This document shows, piece by piece, positions 56,430 to 64,000 of a stretch of 64,000 nt of DNA. Position 1 is the stretch's first letter. Each line of letters opens with the position of its first letter. Position numbers and translations under genes: made by a program. Location of the stretch: the NCBI RefSeq assembly GCF_016907255.1, contig NZ_JAFBBQ010000001.1:2294001-2358000 (forward strand). The letters are read 5' to 3'. The notes beneath the pieces are model-generated. The model was given only the letters and a program-made list of their open reading frames with translations. It had not been told where the DNA came from and made no database searches. The DNA is from Microbacterium keratanolyticum. GTDB lineage: Bacteria > Actinomycetota > Actinomycetes > Actinomycetales > Microbacteriaceae.

Positions 56430-57317
56430 ATGGGTTCACACAAGATCAAGGCCGTCATCCCCGCTGCAGGGCTCGGAACGCGGTTCCTCCCGGCAACGAA
56501 GGCGATGCCGAAAGAGATGCTCCCCGTCGTCGACAAGCCAGCCATCCAGTATGTGGTGGAGGAGGTCGTCGAAGCGGGCATCGAAGACATTCTTGTGATC
56601 ATCGGGCGCAACAAGAACGCGATCTCCGACCACTTCGACTCCGTGCCTGAGCTCGAGGTCAAGCTGCAGCAGAAGGGCGACACCGGTCGCCTGGAGCGCG
56701 TCATGAAGTCCAGCGACCTCGCCGATATCCACTTCGTCCGCCAGGGTGAGCCGAAGGGCCTGGGCCACGCGGTCCTGCGCGCCCGCACCCACGTCGGCGA
56801 CAGCTCCTTCGCTGTCCTCCTCGGCGACGACCTGATCGACGAGCGCGACCCACTGCTGACCACCATGCTCGACAAGCACGTCGAGACCGGAGCGACGATC
56901 ATCGCGCTCATGGAGGTCGACCCCTCCAGCATCCACCTGTACGGTGCGGCCGCGGTGGAAGCCACGGGTACGGACGACTTCGTCCGCGTGACCGGGCTCG
57001 TCGAGAAGCCCGCCGCCGAAGAGGCGCCCTCGAACCTCGCCGTCATCGGACGCTACGTGCTTCCCCCCGCCGTCTTCGACATCCTCGAGCGCACAGAGCC
57101 GGGCAAGGGCGGAGAGATCCAGCTGACCGATGCGCTGCAGGAGCTCGCCGCCGATCCGGCGGGCCCTGGCGTCTACGGCGTGATCTTCCGCGGACGTCGA
57201 TACGACACCGGCGACCGCGTCGACTACATCAAGGCGATCGTGCAGCTGGCATCCGACCGAGACGACCTCGGTGAAGACCTCCGCCCCTGGCTGAAGGAGT
57301 TCGCTCAGACTCTCTGA
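56430..57317 (+). CDS. galU: UTP--glucose-1-phosphate uridylyltransferase
   Basis: 295-aa enzyme making UDP-glucose for cell envelope glycans and trehalose. The nucleotide loop AVIPAAGLGTRFLPATKAMP, FVRQGEPKGLGHAVLRART, the metal site VLLGDDLIDE and GKGGEIQLTDALQEL are diagnostic. TAGGCT at 56417-56422 is 13 nt before the ATG at 56430, consistent with leaderless transcription. Followed by a rimJ-type gene after 25 nt. Confidence 0.97.
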   Translation: MGSHKIKAVIPAAGLGTRFLPATKAMPKEMLPVVDKPAIQYVVEEVVEAGIEDILVIIGRNKNAISDHFDSVPELEVKLQQKGDTGRLERVMKSSDLADIHFVRQGEPKGLGHAVLRARTHVGDSSFAVLLGDDLIDERDPLLTTMLDKHVETGATIIALMEVDPSSIHLYGAAAVEATGTDDFVRVTGLVEKPAAEEAPSNLAVIGRYVLPPAVFDILERTEPGKGGEIQLTDALQELAADPAGPGVYGVIFRGRRYDTGDRVDYIKAIVQLASDRDDLGEDLRPWLKEFAQTL

Positions 57318-57342
57318 GAGCCGGAGCGGAGAAAGGCGGACC

Positions 57343-57969
57343 GTGGACGCTCTTGCACCTCGCCAGCATGGCGCGATCAGCATCCGCCTCGTGCGCACGC
57401 GCGACGCGCGGGTGCTGCAGCAGGAGCTGCTGTCGAACCGTGCCTGGCTGCACCGATGGGAGGCGACGCTTCCGGGAGCCCAGGTGGGTTTCGACATGCG
57501 GGTCAGCATCCGCCGCCTCCTGCAGCAATACCGTGACGGCGGCGGGTATCCCTTCGTCATGGAGTACGAGGGTGAGGTCGCGGGGCAGCTCAACATCTGG
57601 GGCGTCGCGCGGGGCTCCCTCTGCTCTGCGACGATCGGCTACTGGGTCAGCGAGCGTTTCGCCGGCCGGGGGATCACTCCGACAGCGGTCGCGTTGGCGA
57701 CGGACCTGGCCTTCACCGAGCTGGACCTGCATCGGATGGAGATCTGCATTCGTCCCGAGAATGCCGCGAGCGTGCGAGTCGTGCAGAAGCTCGGCTTCCG
57801 CTATGAGGGCGTGCGTCGGCGGTACATCCACATCGACGGTGACTGGCGGGATCACCTTGCCTTCGCGCTCGTGAAGGAAGATGTGCCGCAGGGTGTGCTC
57901 GCACGCTGGCTGGCTGGGCAGGTGCCGGCGGATGCTTCCGCTGTTCCGCCCGCGGATCTGCCCCGCTGA
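57343..57969 (+). CDS. GNAT acetyltransferase, RimJ-like
   Basis: 208-aa GNAT protein of the ribosomal-protein N-terminal acetyltransferase group. The acetyl-CoA pyrophosphate loop is ERFAGRGITPTAVALATDLA; the downstream IRPENAASVRVVQKLGFRYE and GDWRDHLAFALVKED are typical of RimJ/RimL. In mycobacteria the same position after galU is held by rimJ (with moeA between, absent here). GTG start at 57343 after GGAGAAAGG. Substrate not established. Confidence 0.88.
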   Translation: MDALAPRQHGAISIRLVRTRDARVLQQELLSNRAWLHRWEATLPGAQVGFDMRVSIRRLLQQYRDGGGYPFVMEYEGEVAGQLNIWGVARGSLCSATIGYWVSERFAGRGITPTAVALATDLAFTELDLHRMEICIRPENAASVRVVQKLGFRYEGVRRRYIHIDGDWRDHLAFALVKEDVPQGVLARWLAGQVPADASAVPPADLPR

Positions 57970-58027
57970 GCGCGACACGCGAGGCGCCTGTTGGCAGACG
58001 AGGGGTGTTGTCCCATACCGTGGACGT

Positions 58028-58891
58028 ATGGATGGGCCAGTGCTGAGTGGGGGCGTGATCGTCCTCGTCGCTGTGCTCCTCTGGGTGCTGTATTTTCTGC
58101 CCTCGTGGCGAGGTCGGCACCAGTTCGAGGCGGCAGAGCGCAATGCGGTGCGCCTGAACCGGGCCCTGCGTGTCCTCGCGGAGACCAGCGAGACTCCGGA
58201 GGAGGTTCGCCTGGAGCTCACGGCCCGCACGGCCCTCGCGCAGCAGCGTCTGGCCAAGCGCGTTCAGTCTGAACGTGAAGCCGCCGAGCTTGAGAAGCTA
58301 CGTCAAGAGCTCGCTGCGACGCGGGCTGATCCGGCGGTGCGACAGGCTCGCGCGCGCCGTCACACGCGCATGACCGCGACCGTCTTCCTCGTTCTCGGGT
58401 TGACGGCGGTGGGACTCGGCATCTGGCAGCTCGTCGTCGCCGGAGCATCCGTCGCGCTCTGGGTGGGCGCGGGCGTCACGGTGCTCAGCGCCGTGGTGTT
58501 GCAGCGGATGGCATCTGTGGCGTCGAAGATCGCGCGTCGCGCGCATCAGGAGAAGGCAGCACTGCCCGTCGCCGTCGAACGGGTCGCGCCGCCGCTGCAT
58601 GATCAGGGGCGCCCGGAATGGACGCCTCGCTCGTTGCCGCAGCCCATGGTCTCCGTGGCGGGATCGCGCGCGCAGGCCGCGCGTGCTGCCATCGAAGCAC
58701 GTGAGGCTGCCGTGCGTGCGGCGCGTGCCGAGGAACTCCAGCGTCGCGCGGCCGAGATGGCCCCGCAGGCGCCTGCCGTGCTGGCTCCCGCGGCAGAAGC
58801 GACCTCGCCGTACGCGACGATGGGCTTCGTCGACGACGAAGAGATCGAAGCGCACGTGCGCCAGCTGCTTGAGCGTCGCGTCGCAGGGTGA
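58028..58891 (+). CDS. Actinobacterial membrane protein with coiled coil, unknown function
   Basis: 287-aa protein. N-terminal helix (about 6-24), a charged coiled-coil segment (RTALAQQRLAKRVQSEREAA to about 110), two further membrane helices (about 118-140 and 143-162), then a long Ala/Arg-rich region and an acidic C-terminal motif DDEEIEAHVRQLLERR. The position after galU-rimJ corresponds to mycobacterial Rv0996, a poorly characterised membrane protein. TACCGT 12 nt before the ATG implies leaderless transcription. Confidence 0.8.
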   Translation: MDGPVLSGGVIVLVAVLLWVLYFLPSWRGRHQFEAAERNAVRLNRALRVLAETSETPEEVRLELTARTALAQQRLAKRVQSEREAAELEKLRQELAATRADPAVRQARARRHTRMTATVFLVLGLTAVGLGIWQLVVAGASVALWVGAGVTVLSAVVLQRMASVASKIARRAHQEKAALPVAVERVAPPLHDQGRPEWTPRSLPQPMVSVAGSRAQAARAAIEAREAAVRAARAEELQRRAAEMAPQAPAVLAPAAEATSPYATMGFVDDEEIEAHVRQLLERRVAG

Positions 58892-58919
58892 TGGGCGTGA
58901 TAACCTAACTGAGGTTCAC

Positions 58920-58992
58920 GGGCCTATGGCGCAGTTGGTAGCGCGCCTCGTTCGCATCGAGGAGGTCAGGGGTTCGAATCCCCTTAGGTCCA
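58920..58992 (+). tRNA. tRNA-Ala (anticodon CGC)
   Basis: 73-nt cloverleaf: acceptor GGGCCTA with TAGGTCC (one G-T pair), discriminator A at 58992. The anticodon arm CCTCG/CGAGG encloses TTCGCAT, giving CGC; T arm GGTTCGAATCC. Reads GCG, a frequent codon in this genome. CCA is not encoded. Confidence 0.97.
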
Positions 58993-59011
58993 CACTGTGT
59001 TGAGACAGTGA

Positions 59012-59046
59012 AAGAAGCCCCGCATTCGTGCGGGGCTTCTTTTCTT
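59012..59046 (+). terminator. Terminator after tRNA-Ala
   Basis: Perfect 13-bp stem AAGAAGCCCCGCA (59012-59024), loop TTCG, with 59029-59041, followed by TTCTT. Confidence 0.9.
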
Positions 59047-59126
59047 ATGGGACGCGCCTCCGCGCCGAGAGTCGAGACGCGCCTTGGGGGCTCGCGGTCT
59101 GAGGAACTCGGCTATGGTCAGGTGCC

Positions 59127-59735
59127 ATGAGCGTGCGTGGGTGGCGGATCATCGTCGGCGGAGTGGCGCTTCTGGTCGCAGCGCTCATCATCTGGGTGGA
59201 CCTCGCAACGGATGTCTGGCAGAAGTACGTCGTCATCTCCGGGCTCGCCGGCGGACTGGTCACTTTCACGTTCACGGCGTTGATCGTGGATCGCTTCATC
59301 GCGAGGGCGGCCCACGAGCGCTGGGAGCCGGTGACACGTCTGGCGCTGGGCGATTTCCGTCGCCGACTGAGCGATCCGCACGAGGAGCGGCGTGAGCGTC
59401 GACTTCCGGATCCGCGGCGCGACCGCATTGCGCTGCGTGCGTTGCGCGAGGCGTCGGAGCGAGAGCGGGATCGGCTGATCGGGGCATTGGCGCGCTGGTC
59501 GTCTTTCCTGTCGTCGAGCGCGGATGTCGAGGACATCATGGATTCGATCGCCCTCGTGGCGACGGAGCTGGATCGTGTGGACGCGGAAGCCCGGATGCTC
59601 ACGCAGCCGGATGCCTCCGAAGACGGGTGGGCTCGGCTCTCCTCGGCGATCGAGGAGTATCACCGCACCGCTGAGGAACTGATCGCGCACATCGATGCGG
59701 CGCTCGCGCGGGTCGAGAGGACTGCCATTCGCTGA
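59127..59735 (+). CDS. Two-helix membrane protein, unknown function
   Basis: 202-aa protein with two N-terminal membrane helices (about 5-25 and 33-55) and a soluble helical C-terminal part with repeated Arg/Glu clusters (DFRRRLSDPHEERRERRLPD) that may form a coiled coil. I do not recognise a family and see no catalytic motif. TATGGT lies 14 nt before the ATG. It is a single gene between the tRNA-Ala terminator and the sulfatase operon. Confidence 0.7.
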   Translation: MSVRGWRIIVGGVALLVAALIIWVDLATDVWQKYVVISGLAGGLVTFTFTALIVDRFIARAAHERWEPVTRLALGDFRRRLSDPHEERRERRLPDPRRDRIALRALREASERERDRLIGALARWSSFLSSSADVEDIMDSIALVATELDRVDAEARMLTQPDASEDGWARLSSAIEEYHRTAEELIAHIDAALARVERTAIR

Positions 59736-59805
59736 TCCCCGCTGTCGGAGCACGGCGGAATATACCGATCCCGGCTGGACGGTGCCGACCGTGTGATCTA
59801 TCATC

Positions 59806-59836
59806 AATGGAATCGATTCCAGGAATCGATTCCATT
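59806..59836. promoter_or_regulatory. Tandem palindromic operator upstream of the transporter-sulfatase operon
   Basis: Two copies of the 12-bp palindrome GGAATCGATTCC (59809-59820 and 59822-59833) are separated by a single A and flanked by AAT and ATT, so the whole 31-bp element is a perfect inverted repeat. A central CG inside A/T-containing arms is typical of LacI-family operators. It ends 35 nt before the transporter ATG. The regulator is not in the window. Confidence 0.8.
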
Positions 59837-59871
59837 CTTGAATTGCTGATTCACTTTCGATGAGGAGAACC

Positions 59872-61203
59872 ATGAACAGCACGGCAGTATCGGCACCCGC
59901 GGGACAGAGCTCCGCCCGCACCGCTCGCACAGCGGTCGCCGCGAGCACGATCGGCTCGATTCTCGAGTACTACGACTTCTTCGTGTACGGGACGCTGTCG
60001 GCGCTCGTGTTCGGTCAGCTCTTCTTCCCCTCCGACAACGCCGCCGTCTCCACGCTGCTGTCGCTGGCCAGCTTCGCGGTCGGCTTCGTCGCGCGCCCGC
60101 TCGGCGGGATCCTGCTCGGCCACTTCGGCGACCGCATCGGGCGCAAGCCGCTGCTGCTGTTCACATTCCTGCTCACCGGCGTCGTCACGGTCCTCATCGG
60201 ACTGCTGCCGACCTACGCACAGATCGGCCTCGCCGCTCCGCTGCTGCTCGTCTTCCTGCGCATTCTGCAGGGGATCGGCATCGGCGGCGAATGGGGTGGC
60301 GCAGCGCTGCTCGCTGTCGAGCACGCACCCGCCCACAAGAAGGGCCTCTACGGAAGCCTGGTTCAGGCCGGTGCGCCGGTCGGTGTGATCCTCTCGTCGG
60401 GAAGCGTCGCGCTGCTCACGGCGACGCTCACTCAGGAGCAGCTGCTCAGCTGGGGCTGGCGCATCCCGTTCCTCGCGAGCGCGCTGCTTCTGCTCGTCGG
60501 CCTCTTCCTGCGCTTCAAGGTGGCGGAGTCCCCGGAGTTCGACATGATCAAGAAGACCGGCACCAAGGTCAAGCAGCCGGTCTGGCAGGCGATCCGCACG
60601 TACCCCAAGCAGATCGTCACCGCGATCCTCATCCACATGAGCGACACGACCCTCGGTCTCATCCAGGGTGTATTCATCCTGGGCTACGCGTCGGGCGTGC
60701 TCGGCATGAACCCCACCATCGTGCTGCTGGCCAACATCTTCTCCTCGGTCATGAACCTCATCACCACCCCGCTCGCCGGCATGCTGGGTGATCGCATCGG
60801 TCAGAAGCGCGTCGTGATGATGGGTCTGGTCGGGCTCGCGCTCTGGGCTTTCCCCATGTTCCTGCTGATCGGCACGGAGACCGTCGTCGGGCTGTTCATC
60901 GCCATGGGCGTGGGCGGCATCCTGGTCGGCTGGCTGTTCTCGGGCCAGGCGACGCTGTTCGCCGCGTTCTTCCCCGCGGAGGTGCGCTACTCGGGCATGT
61001 CGCTCGGCTTCCAGATCGGTACGGTCTTCGGTGGCGGCTTCGGCCCCCTGATCGCGCAGGCGCTCACCGGTGCGACCGACGGCGCCACCTGGTCGGTGTC
61101 GCTCTACATGCTGATCATCGCGATCGCCGCACTGATCGCCACGAGCACCGTCAAGATGCAGCCGCGCGCCGCGCGCCCGACGATCGGAGCGGATGCCGCA
61201 TGA
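59872..61203 (+). CDS. MFS transporter of the metabolite:H+ symporter (MHS) type
   Basis: 443-aa transporter with 12 membrane helices. The MHS features are the opening TIGSILEYYDFFVYGTLSAL, the loop 2-3 motif GHFGDRIGRKPLL, and GIGIGGEWGGAALLAVEHAP. MHS proteins import organic acids, osmolytes or aromatic compounds. GAGGAGA precedes the ATG. Its stop overlaps the sulfatase start (ATGA), so the likely substrate is a sulfate ester or related compound handled by the downstream enzymes (inference). Confidence 0.92.
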   Translation: MNSTAVSAPAGQSSARTARTAVAASTIGSILEYYDFFVYGTLSALVFGQLFFPSDNAAVSTLLSLASFAVGFVARPLGGILLGHFGDRIGRKPLLLFTFLLTGVVTVLIGLLPTYAQIGLAAPLLLVFLRILQGIGIGGEWGGAALLAVEHAPAHKKGLYGSLVQAGAPVGVILSSGSVALLTATLTQEQLLSWGWRIPFLASALLLLVGLFLRFKVAESPEFDMIKKTGTKVKQPVWQAIRTYPKQIVTAILIHMSDTTLGLIQGVFILGYASGVLGMNPTIVLLANIFSSVMNLITTPLAGMLGDRIGQKRVVMMGLVGLALWAFPMFLLIGTETVVGLFIAMGVGGILVGWLFSGQATLFAAFFPAEVRYSGMSLGFQIGTVFGGGFGPLIAQALTGATDGATWSVSLYMLIIAIAALIATSTVKMQPRAARPTIGADAA

Positions 61204-63419
61204 GCGCGTCTATTCCGGCTTTCGAAGGCACCGTCCGCACCACCGTCGCGGAGTCGACGCCGTGGTGGCCCTCGACGAACGGCACGAAGAAGCCCAACGT
61301 CGTCATGGTCATCCTCGACGACACCGGCTGGAGCGATCTCGGATGCTACGGCTCGGAGATCCACACGCCCACCCTGGATGGCCTGGCGCAGGGCGGCGTG
61401 CGCTTCACCCGCTTCCACGTGACCCCGCTGTGCTCACCCACCCGTGCGGCACTGCTGAGCGGTCGGAACCACCACTCGATCGGCATGCGCTTCCTTGCCG
61501 ACACCGACACCGGCTTCCCGAACTCCCGCGGCAGCATCCGTGACGACGTGCGTCTGCTGCCGCAGATCCTCGGGGAGAACGGCTATGCGTCGTACCTCGT
61601 GGGCAAGTGGCACCTCGCACCTCTGCACGAGATCACCCCCGCGGGCCCGCACCACAACTGGCCGCTCGCCCGCGGGTTCGACCGCTACTACGGTTTCCTC
61701 GACGGGTGCGTCGACCAGTATGAGCCCGAGCTCTACGCGGACAATCACGCGATTCCGGTTCCTCAGCGTGAGGGGTACCACCTCAGCGAGGATCTCGCCG
61801 ACCAGGCGATCCGCCTCGTCACCGATCACACGACGTTCCGCCCCGACGCGCCATTCTTCCTCCAGTTCGCGATGGGGGCCACGCACGCACCGTTCCAAGC
61901 GCCGCGCGAGTACATCGACAAGTACGTCGAGGTCTTCACGAAGGGCTGGGACCAGACGCGTATCGATCGCCTGCAGCGGCAGATTGACATGGGCATCGTT
62001 CCCGAAGGCACGAACCTCGCCGAGCGCAACGACGGCGTGCTGCCCTGGGACGAGCTGGACGACGAGCAGAAGCACGTCTACACCCACCTCCAGGCGGCGT
62101 TCGCCGGATTCCTGGAGCACGCGGACGCACAGGTCGGGCGTGTGCTCGCCACCCTCGACGAGCTCGGCGTCGCCGACGACACGATCGTGCTGGTGCTCTC
62201 CGACAACGGCGCAAGCCGCGAAGGCGGCCCCACCGGCGATGTCGACACGAACGCCCCCTACAGCGGAGTGCGCCGCACGCCCGCCGAGCAGATCCCGCTG
62301 CTCGACGAGCTCGGCTCGCTCACCGGGGGTGCGCACTACCCGGAGGGCTGGGCGATGGCGGGCAACACCCCCTTCCGCCACTACAAGCAGTTCGTCGACC
62401 TCGGCGGTGTGCGCTCGCCGCTCATCGTCTCCTGGCCGGGAGCGGGCGAAGCCATGCGCGGCGTGCGGGAGCAGTTCGTGCACGCCGTTGACGTCACCCC
62501 CACGCTGCTGGAGATGCTCGGTGTTGCACCGGAGCGCGGTGTTGACGGCGAGAGCGTCGCGGCAGGGATGACCGATCCGGCTGCTGTCGCCGGCCGCGAG
62601 ACGCAGTACTGGGAGACGCTCGGGCACCGGGCGATCTGGAACGACGGCTGGAAGGCGGTGACCGCGCACGTGGCCGGCGTGCCGTACGAGGCGGATGCCT
62701 GGCGCCTGTACGACACGCGGTCAGACTTCTCCGAGTCGCGGGACGTCGCGGCGGAGCATCCTGAACGGCTGCAGATGCTGCAGCAGCTGTGGTGGCGCGA
62801 AGCAGGTCGCAACGATGTCTTCCCGCTGGATGATCGTCCCCTACGCGAGCTGATCGAGGAGCGCGGTCCCATCGGGCTGTTCGCGCAGACGCACATCACG
62901 CTGCGCCCCGGGCAGTCTCACGTCCCGTATCCGAGTGCGATCACCGGATCCAACCGGAACATCGACGTCACCGCACACGTCTCGCCGCTCGCCCGCTCGG
63001 TGAACGGCACGCTGCTCTCCAGTGGAAACGCTCAGGGTGGTTACCTGTTCTCGCTGCAGGACGGCGCCCTGTGCTTCGAGCACGGACATCTCGGCGAGAC
63101 CGTGCTCGTGCGTGCTGAGCTTCCCGAATCGTCCGTATCGGAGCTGGCCTTCCGGCTTCGCACCGCCGACGACGGCTCCGTGACCGTGCAGCTTTTCATC
63201 GACGGTGAGGCCGTCAACGACGCGCGTATCCCGCGGTACTCGAGCCACCTCTCCTTCTGGGGACTCGATGTCGCACACATCCCCAACAGCACATTCAGCT
63301 CGCGTGTGGCAGCGCCCTTCGCTCTGCCCGCGCGCATCCTGGACCGGATCGACATGATCGTGCATCCGGCGGCCGACGATGCCGCCGAGTACGCGGAGGT
63401 TCTCCTTGCCAGCGAATAG
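61200..63419 (+). CDS. Type I sulfatase (arylsulfatase-like)
   Basis: 739-aa alkaline-phosphatase-fold sulfatase. Metal ligands Asp40-Asp41 lie in VVMVILDDTGWSDLGCYGSE, and the modification signature is LCSPTRAALLSGR, where Cys78 must be converted to formylglycine. Further conserved pieces are YLVGKWHL and VLVLSDNGASREGG. The last 200 residues form a C-terminal domain with a beta-rich region (GNAQGGYLFSLQDGALCFEH). No signal peptide is visible, so it is probably cytosolic and acts on an imported ester. A formylglycine-generating enzyme is not in the window. Middle gene of the operon. Confidence 0.94.
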   Translation: MSASIPAFEGTVRTTVAESTPWWPSTNGTKKPNVVMVILDDTGWSDLGCYGSEIHTPTLDGLAQGGVRFTRFHVTPLCSPTRAALLSGRNHHSIGMRFLADTDTGFPNSRGSIRDDVRLLPQILGENGYASYLVGKWHLAPLHEITPAGPHHNWPLARGFDRYYGFLDGCVDQYEPELYADNHAIPVPQREGYHLSEDLADQAIRLVTDHTTFRPDAPFFLQFAMGATHAPFQAPREYIDKYVEVFTKGWDQTRIDRLQRQIDMGIVPEGTNLAERNDGVLPWDELDDEQKHVYTHLQAAFAGFLEHADAQVGRVLATLDELGVADDTIVLVLSDNGASREGGPTGDVDTNAPYSGVRRTPAEQIPLLDELGSLTGGAHYPEGWAMAGNTPFRHYKQFVDLGGVRSPLIVSWPGAGEAMRGVREQFVHAVDVTPTLLEMLGVAPERGVDGESVAAGMTDPAAVAGRETQYWETLGHRAIWNDGWKAVTAHVAGVPYEADAWRLYDTRSDFSESRDVAAEHPERLQMLQQLWWREAGRNDVFPLDDRPLRELIEERGPIGLFAQTHITLRPGQSHVPYPSAITGSNRNIDVTAHVSPLARSVNGTLLSSGNAQGGYLFSLQDGALCFEHGHLGETVLVRAELPESSVSELAFRLRTADDGSVTVQLFIDGEAVNDARIPRYSSHLSFWGLDVAHIPNSTFSSRVAAPFALPARILDRIDMIVHPAADDAAEYAEVLLASE

Positions 63420-64000
63420 CATCCCCGTCATCCTCGACGTCGACACCGGGATCGACGACGCACTCGCCCTGCTGCTCGCGGTGCGGCACCCGGCACTCGA
63501 CGTGCGGGCCGTCACCTGTGTCGGCGGCAACGTGCCGCTCGCGCAGGTCGTGGAGAACACCCTGGGCGTGCTCGCGCTGGCAGGTGGGGAGGACATCCCC
63601 GTCGCCGCCGGGATGAGCGCGCCGCTCATCGAGCCCGCCCGCGACGCCAGCTATGTTCACGGCGAGAACGGTGTCGCCGATCTCCGGTTCCCTGCGCACA
63701 CGATGAGTCCCGTGCCCGTGCACGCGGTCGAGCTTCTGCGCCGCACGCTCATGGACGCCGACGAGCCTCTGACGATCATCGCGCTCGCACCGCTGACCAA
63801 CATCGCCGTGCTGCTGCGGATGCACCCTGAGGTGACGAACAAGATCGAGCGCATCCTCTTCATGGGAGGGGCCGTCGGAGCAGGCAACGCGACGGCCGCG
63901 GCCGAGTTCAACATCTGGCACGACCCCGAGGCGGCCGACATCGTCGTGCGCAGCGGAGTGCCGACCACGATGTACGGGCTCGAGCCCTTCTACCGGGTGT
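63406..64000 (+). CDS. Nucleoside hydrolase, IU-nucleoside hydrolase superfamily (truncated by window end)
   Basis: The first 198 residues are present. The calcium/ribose-binding signature appears as VILDVDTGIDDALALLLAVR, followed by VGGNVPLAQVVENTLGVL and IALAPLTNIAVLLR, then MGGAVGAGNATAAAEFNIWHDPEAADIV, all standard for the superfamily, which hydrolyses N-glycosidic bonds of ribonucleosides. I chose the TTG at 63406 because GGAGG precedes it by 7 nt; it overlaps the sulfatase end by 14 nt. Third gene of the operon. Confidence 0.92.
   Translation, partial: MPANSIPVILDVDTGIDDALALLLAVRHPALDVRAVTCVGGNVPLAQVVENTLGVLALAGGEDIPVAAGMSAPLIEPARDASYVHGENGVADLRFPAHTMSPVPVHAVELLRRTLMDADEPLTIIALAPLTNIAVLLRMHPEVTNKIERILFMGGAVGAGNATAAAEFNIWHDPEAADIVVRSGVPTTMYGLEPFYRV

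Overview
The window is a contiguous piece of a high-GC actinobacterial chromosome. GlnR, Lsr2, CarD, WXG100, SenX3-RegX3, LytR_C, DUF3263, DUF3027 and DUF4032 proteins, together with the carD-ispDF-cysS-rlmB and fmdB-folate ligase-galU-rimJ gene orders, point to Microbacteriaceae, most likely Microbacterium (inference from gene content and order, not a database match). Coding density is very high and nearly all of it reads as core chromosome. I see no insertion sequence, prophage, integrase or CRISPR array.

Region 1 (1-15.3 kb) is a phosphate neighbourhood. It holds pstSCAB (minus strand), the ppk-mutT1 pair, an orphan GlnR-type regulator, and, after three small or core genes and gpmA, phoU divergent from senX3-regX3. 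A PHO/RegX3-type box (11-nt direct repeats) lies upstream of pstS and a weaker one upstream of phoU, so sensor, regulator, transporter and polyphosphate kinase sit within 15 kb. Region 2 (15.3-25.7 kb) carries an EEP-family hydrolase, a lipoprotein, carD-ispDF-cysS-rlmB (transcription, isoprenoid precursors, translation), an NAD(P)-binding protein, a DUF4032 protein, an MsiK-type sugar ATPase, a thioredoxin-fold membrane protein without active-site cysteines, and tRNA-Thr.

Region 3 (25.7-39.2 kb) is housekeeping and stress: SRAP, a YdcZ-type exporter, a nitroreductase-msrB pair, DUF3263-LytR_C-groL with two tandem CIRCE-type palindromes, an orphan WXG100 protein, a second two-component system, a 44-aa zinc ribbon protein, XPB helicase with its helicase-associated partner, and cold-shock/DUF3027. 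Region 4 (39.2-50.4 kb) has serC, an iron-type DtxR regulator with an iron box, an M23 peptidase behind a structured leader, an HNH nuclease behind a short terminated transcript, a very large RND transporter with an inserted coiled coil, tRNA-Arg, lsr2, and a RamA-like regulator divergent from a DUF485-acetate symporter operon.

Region 5 (50.4-64 kb) contains an Ogt-like protein whose catalytic Cys is Val, a 1240-aa SF1 helicase-like protein whose ATPase motifs are destroyed plus a 68-aa partner, mscL-fmdB-folate ligase, galU-rimJ, tRNA-Ala, and an incomplete operon of an MHS-type transporter, a sulfatase and a nucleoside hydrolase behind a tandem palindromic operator. At least a dozen genes show a TAnnnT hexamer 12-13 nt before the start codon, which implies widespread leaderless transcription.
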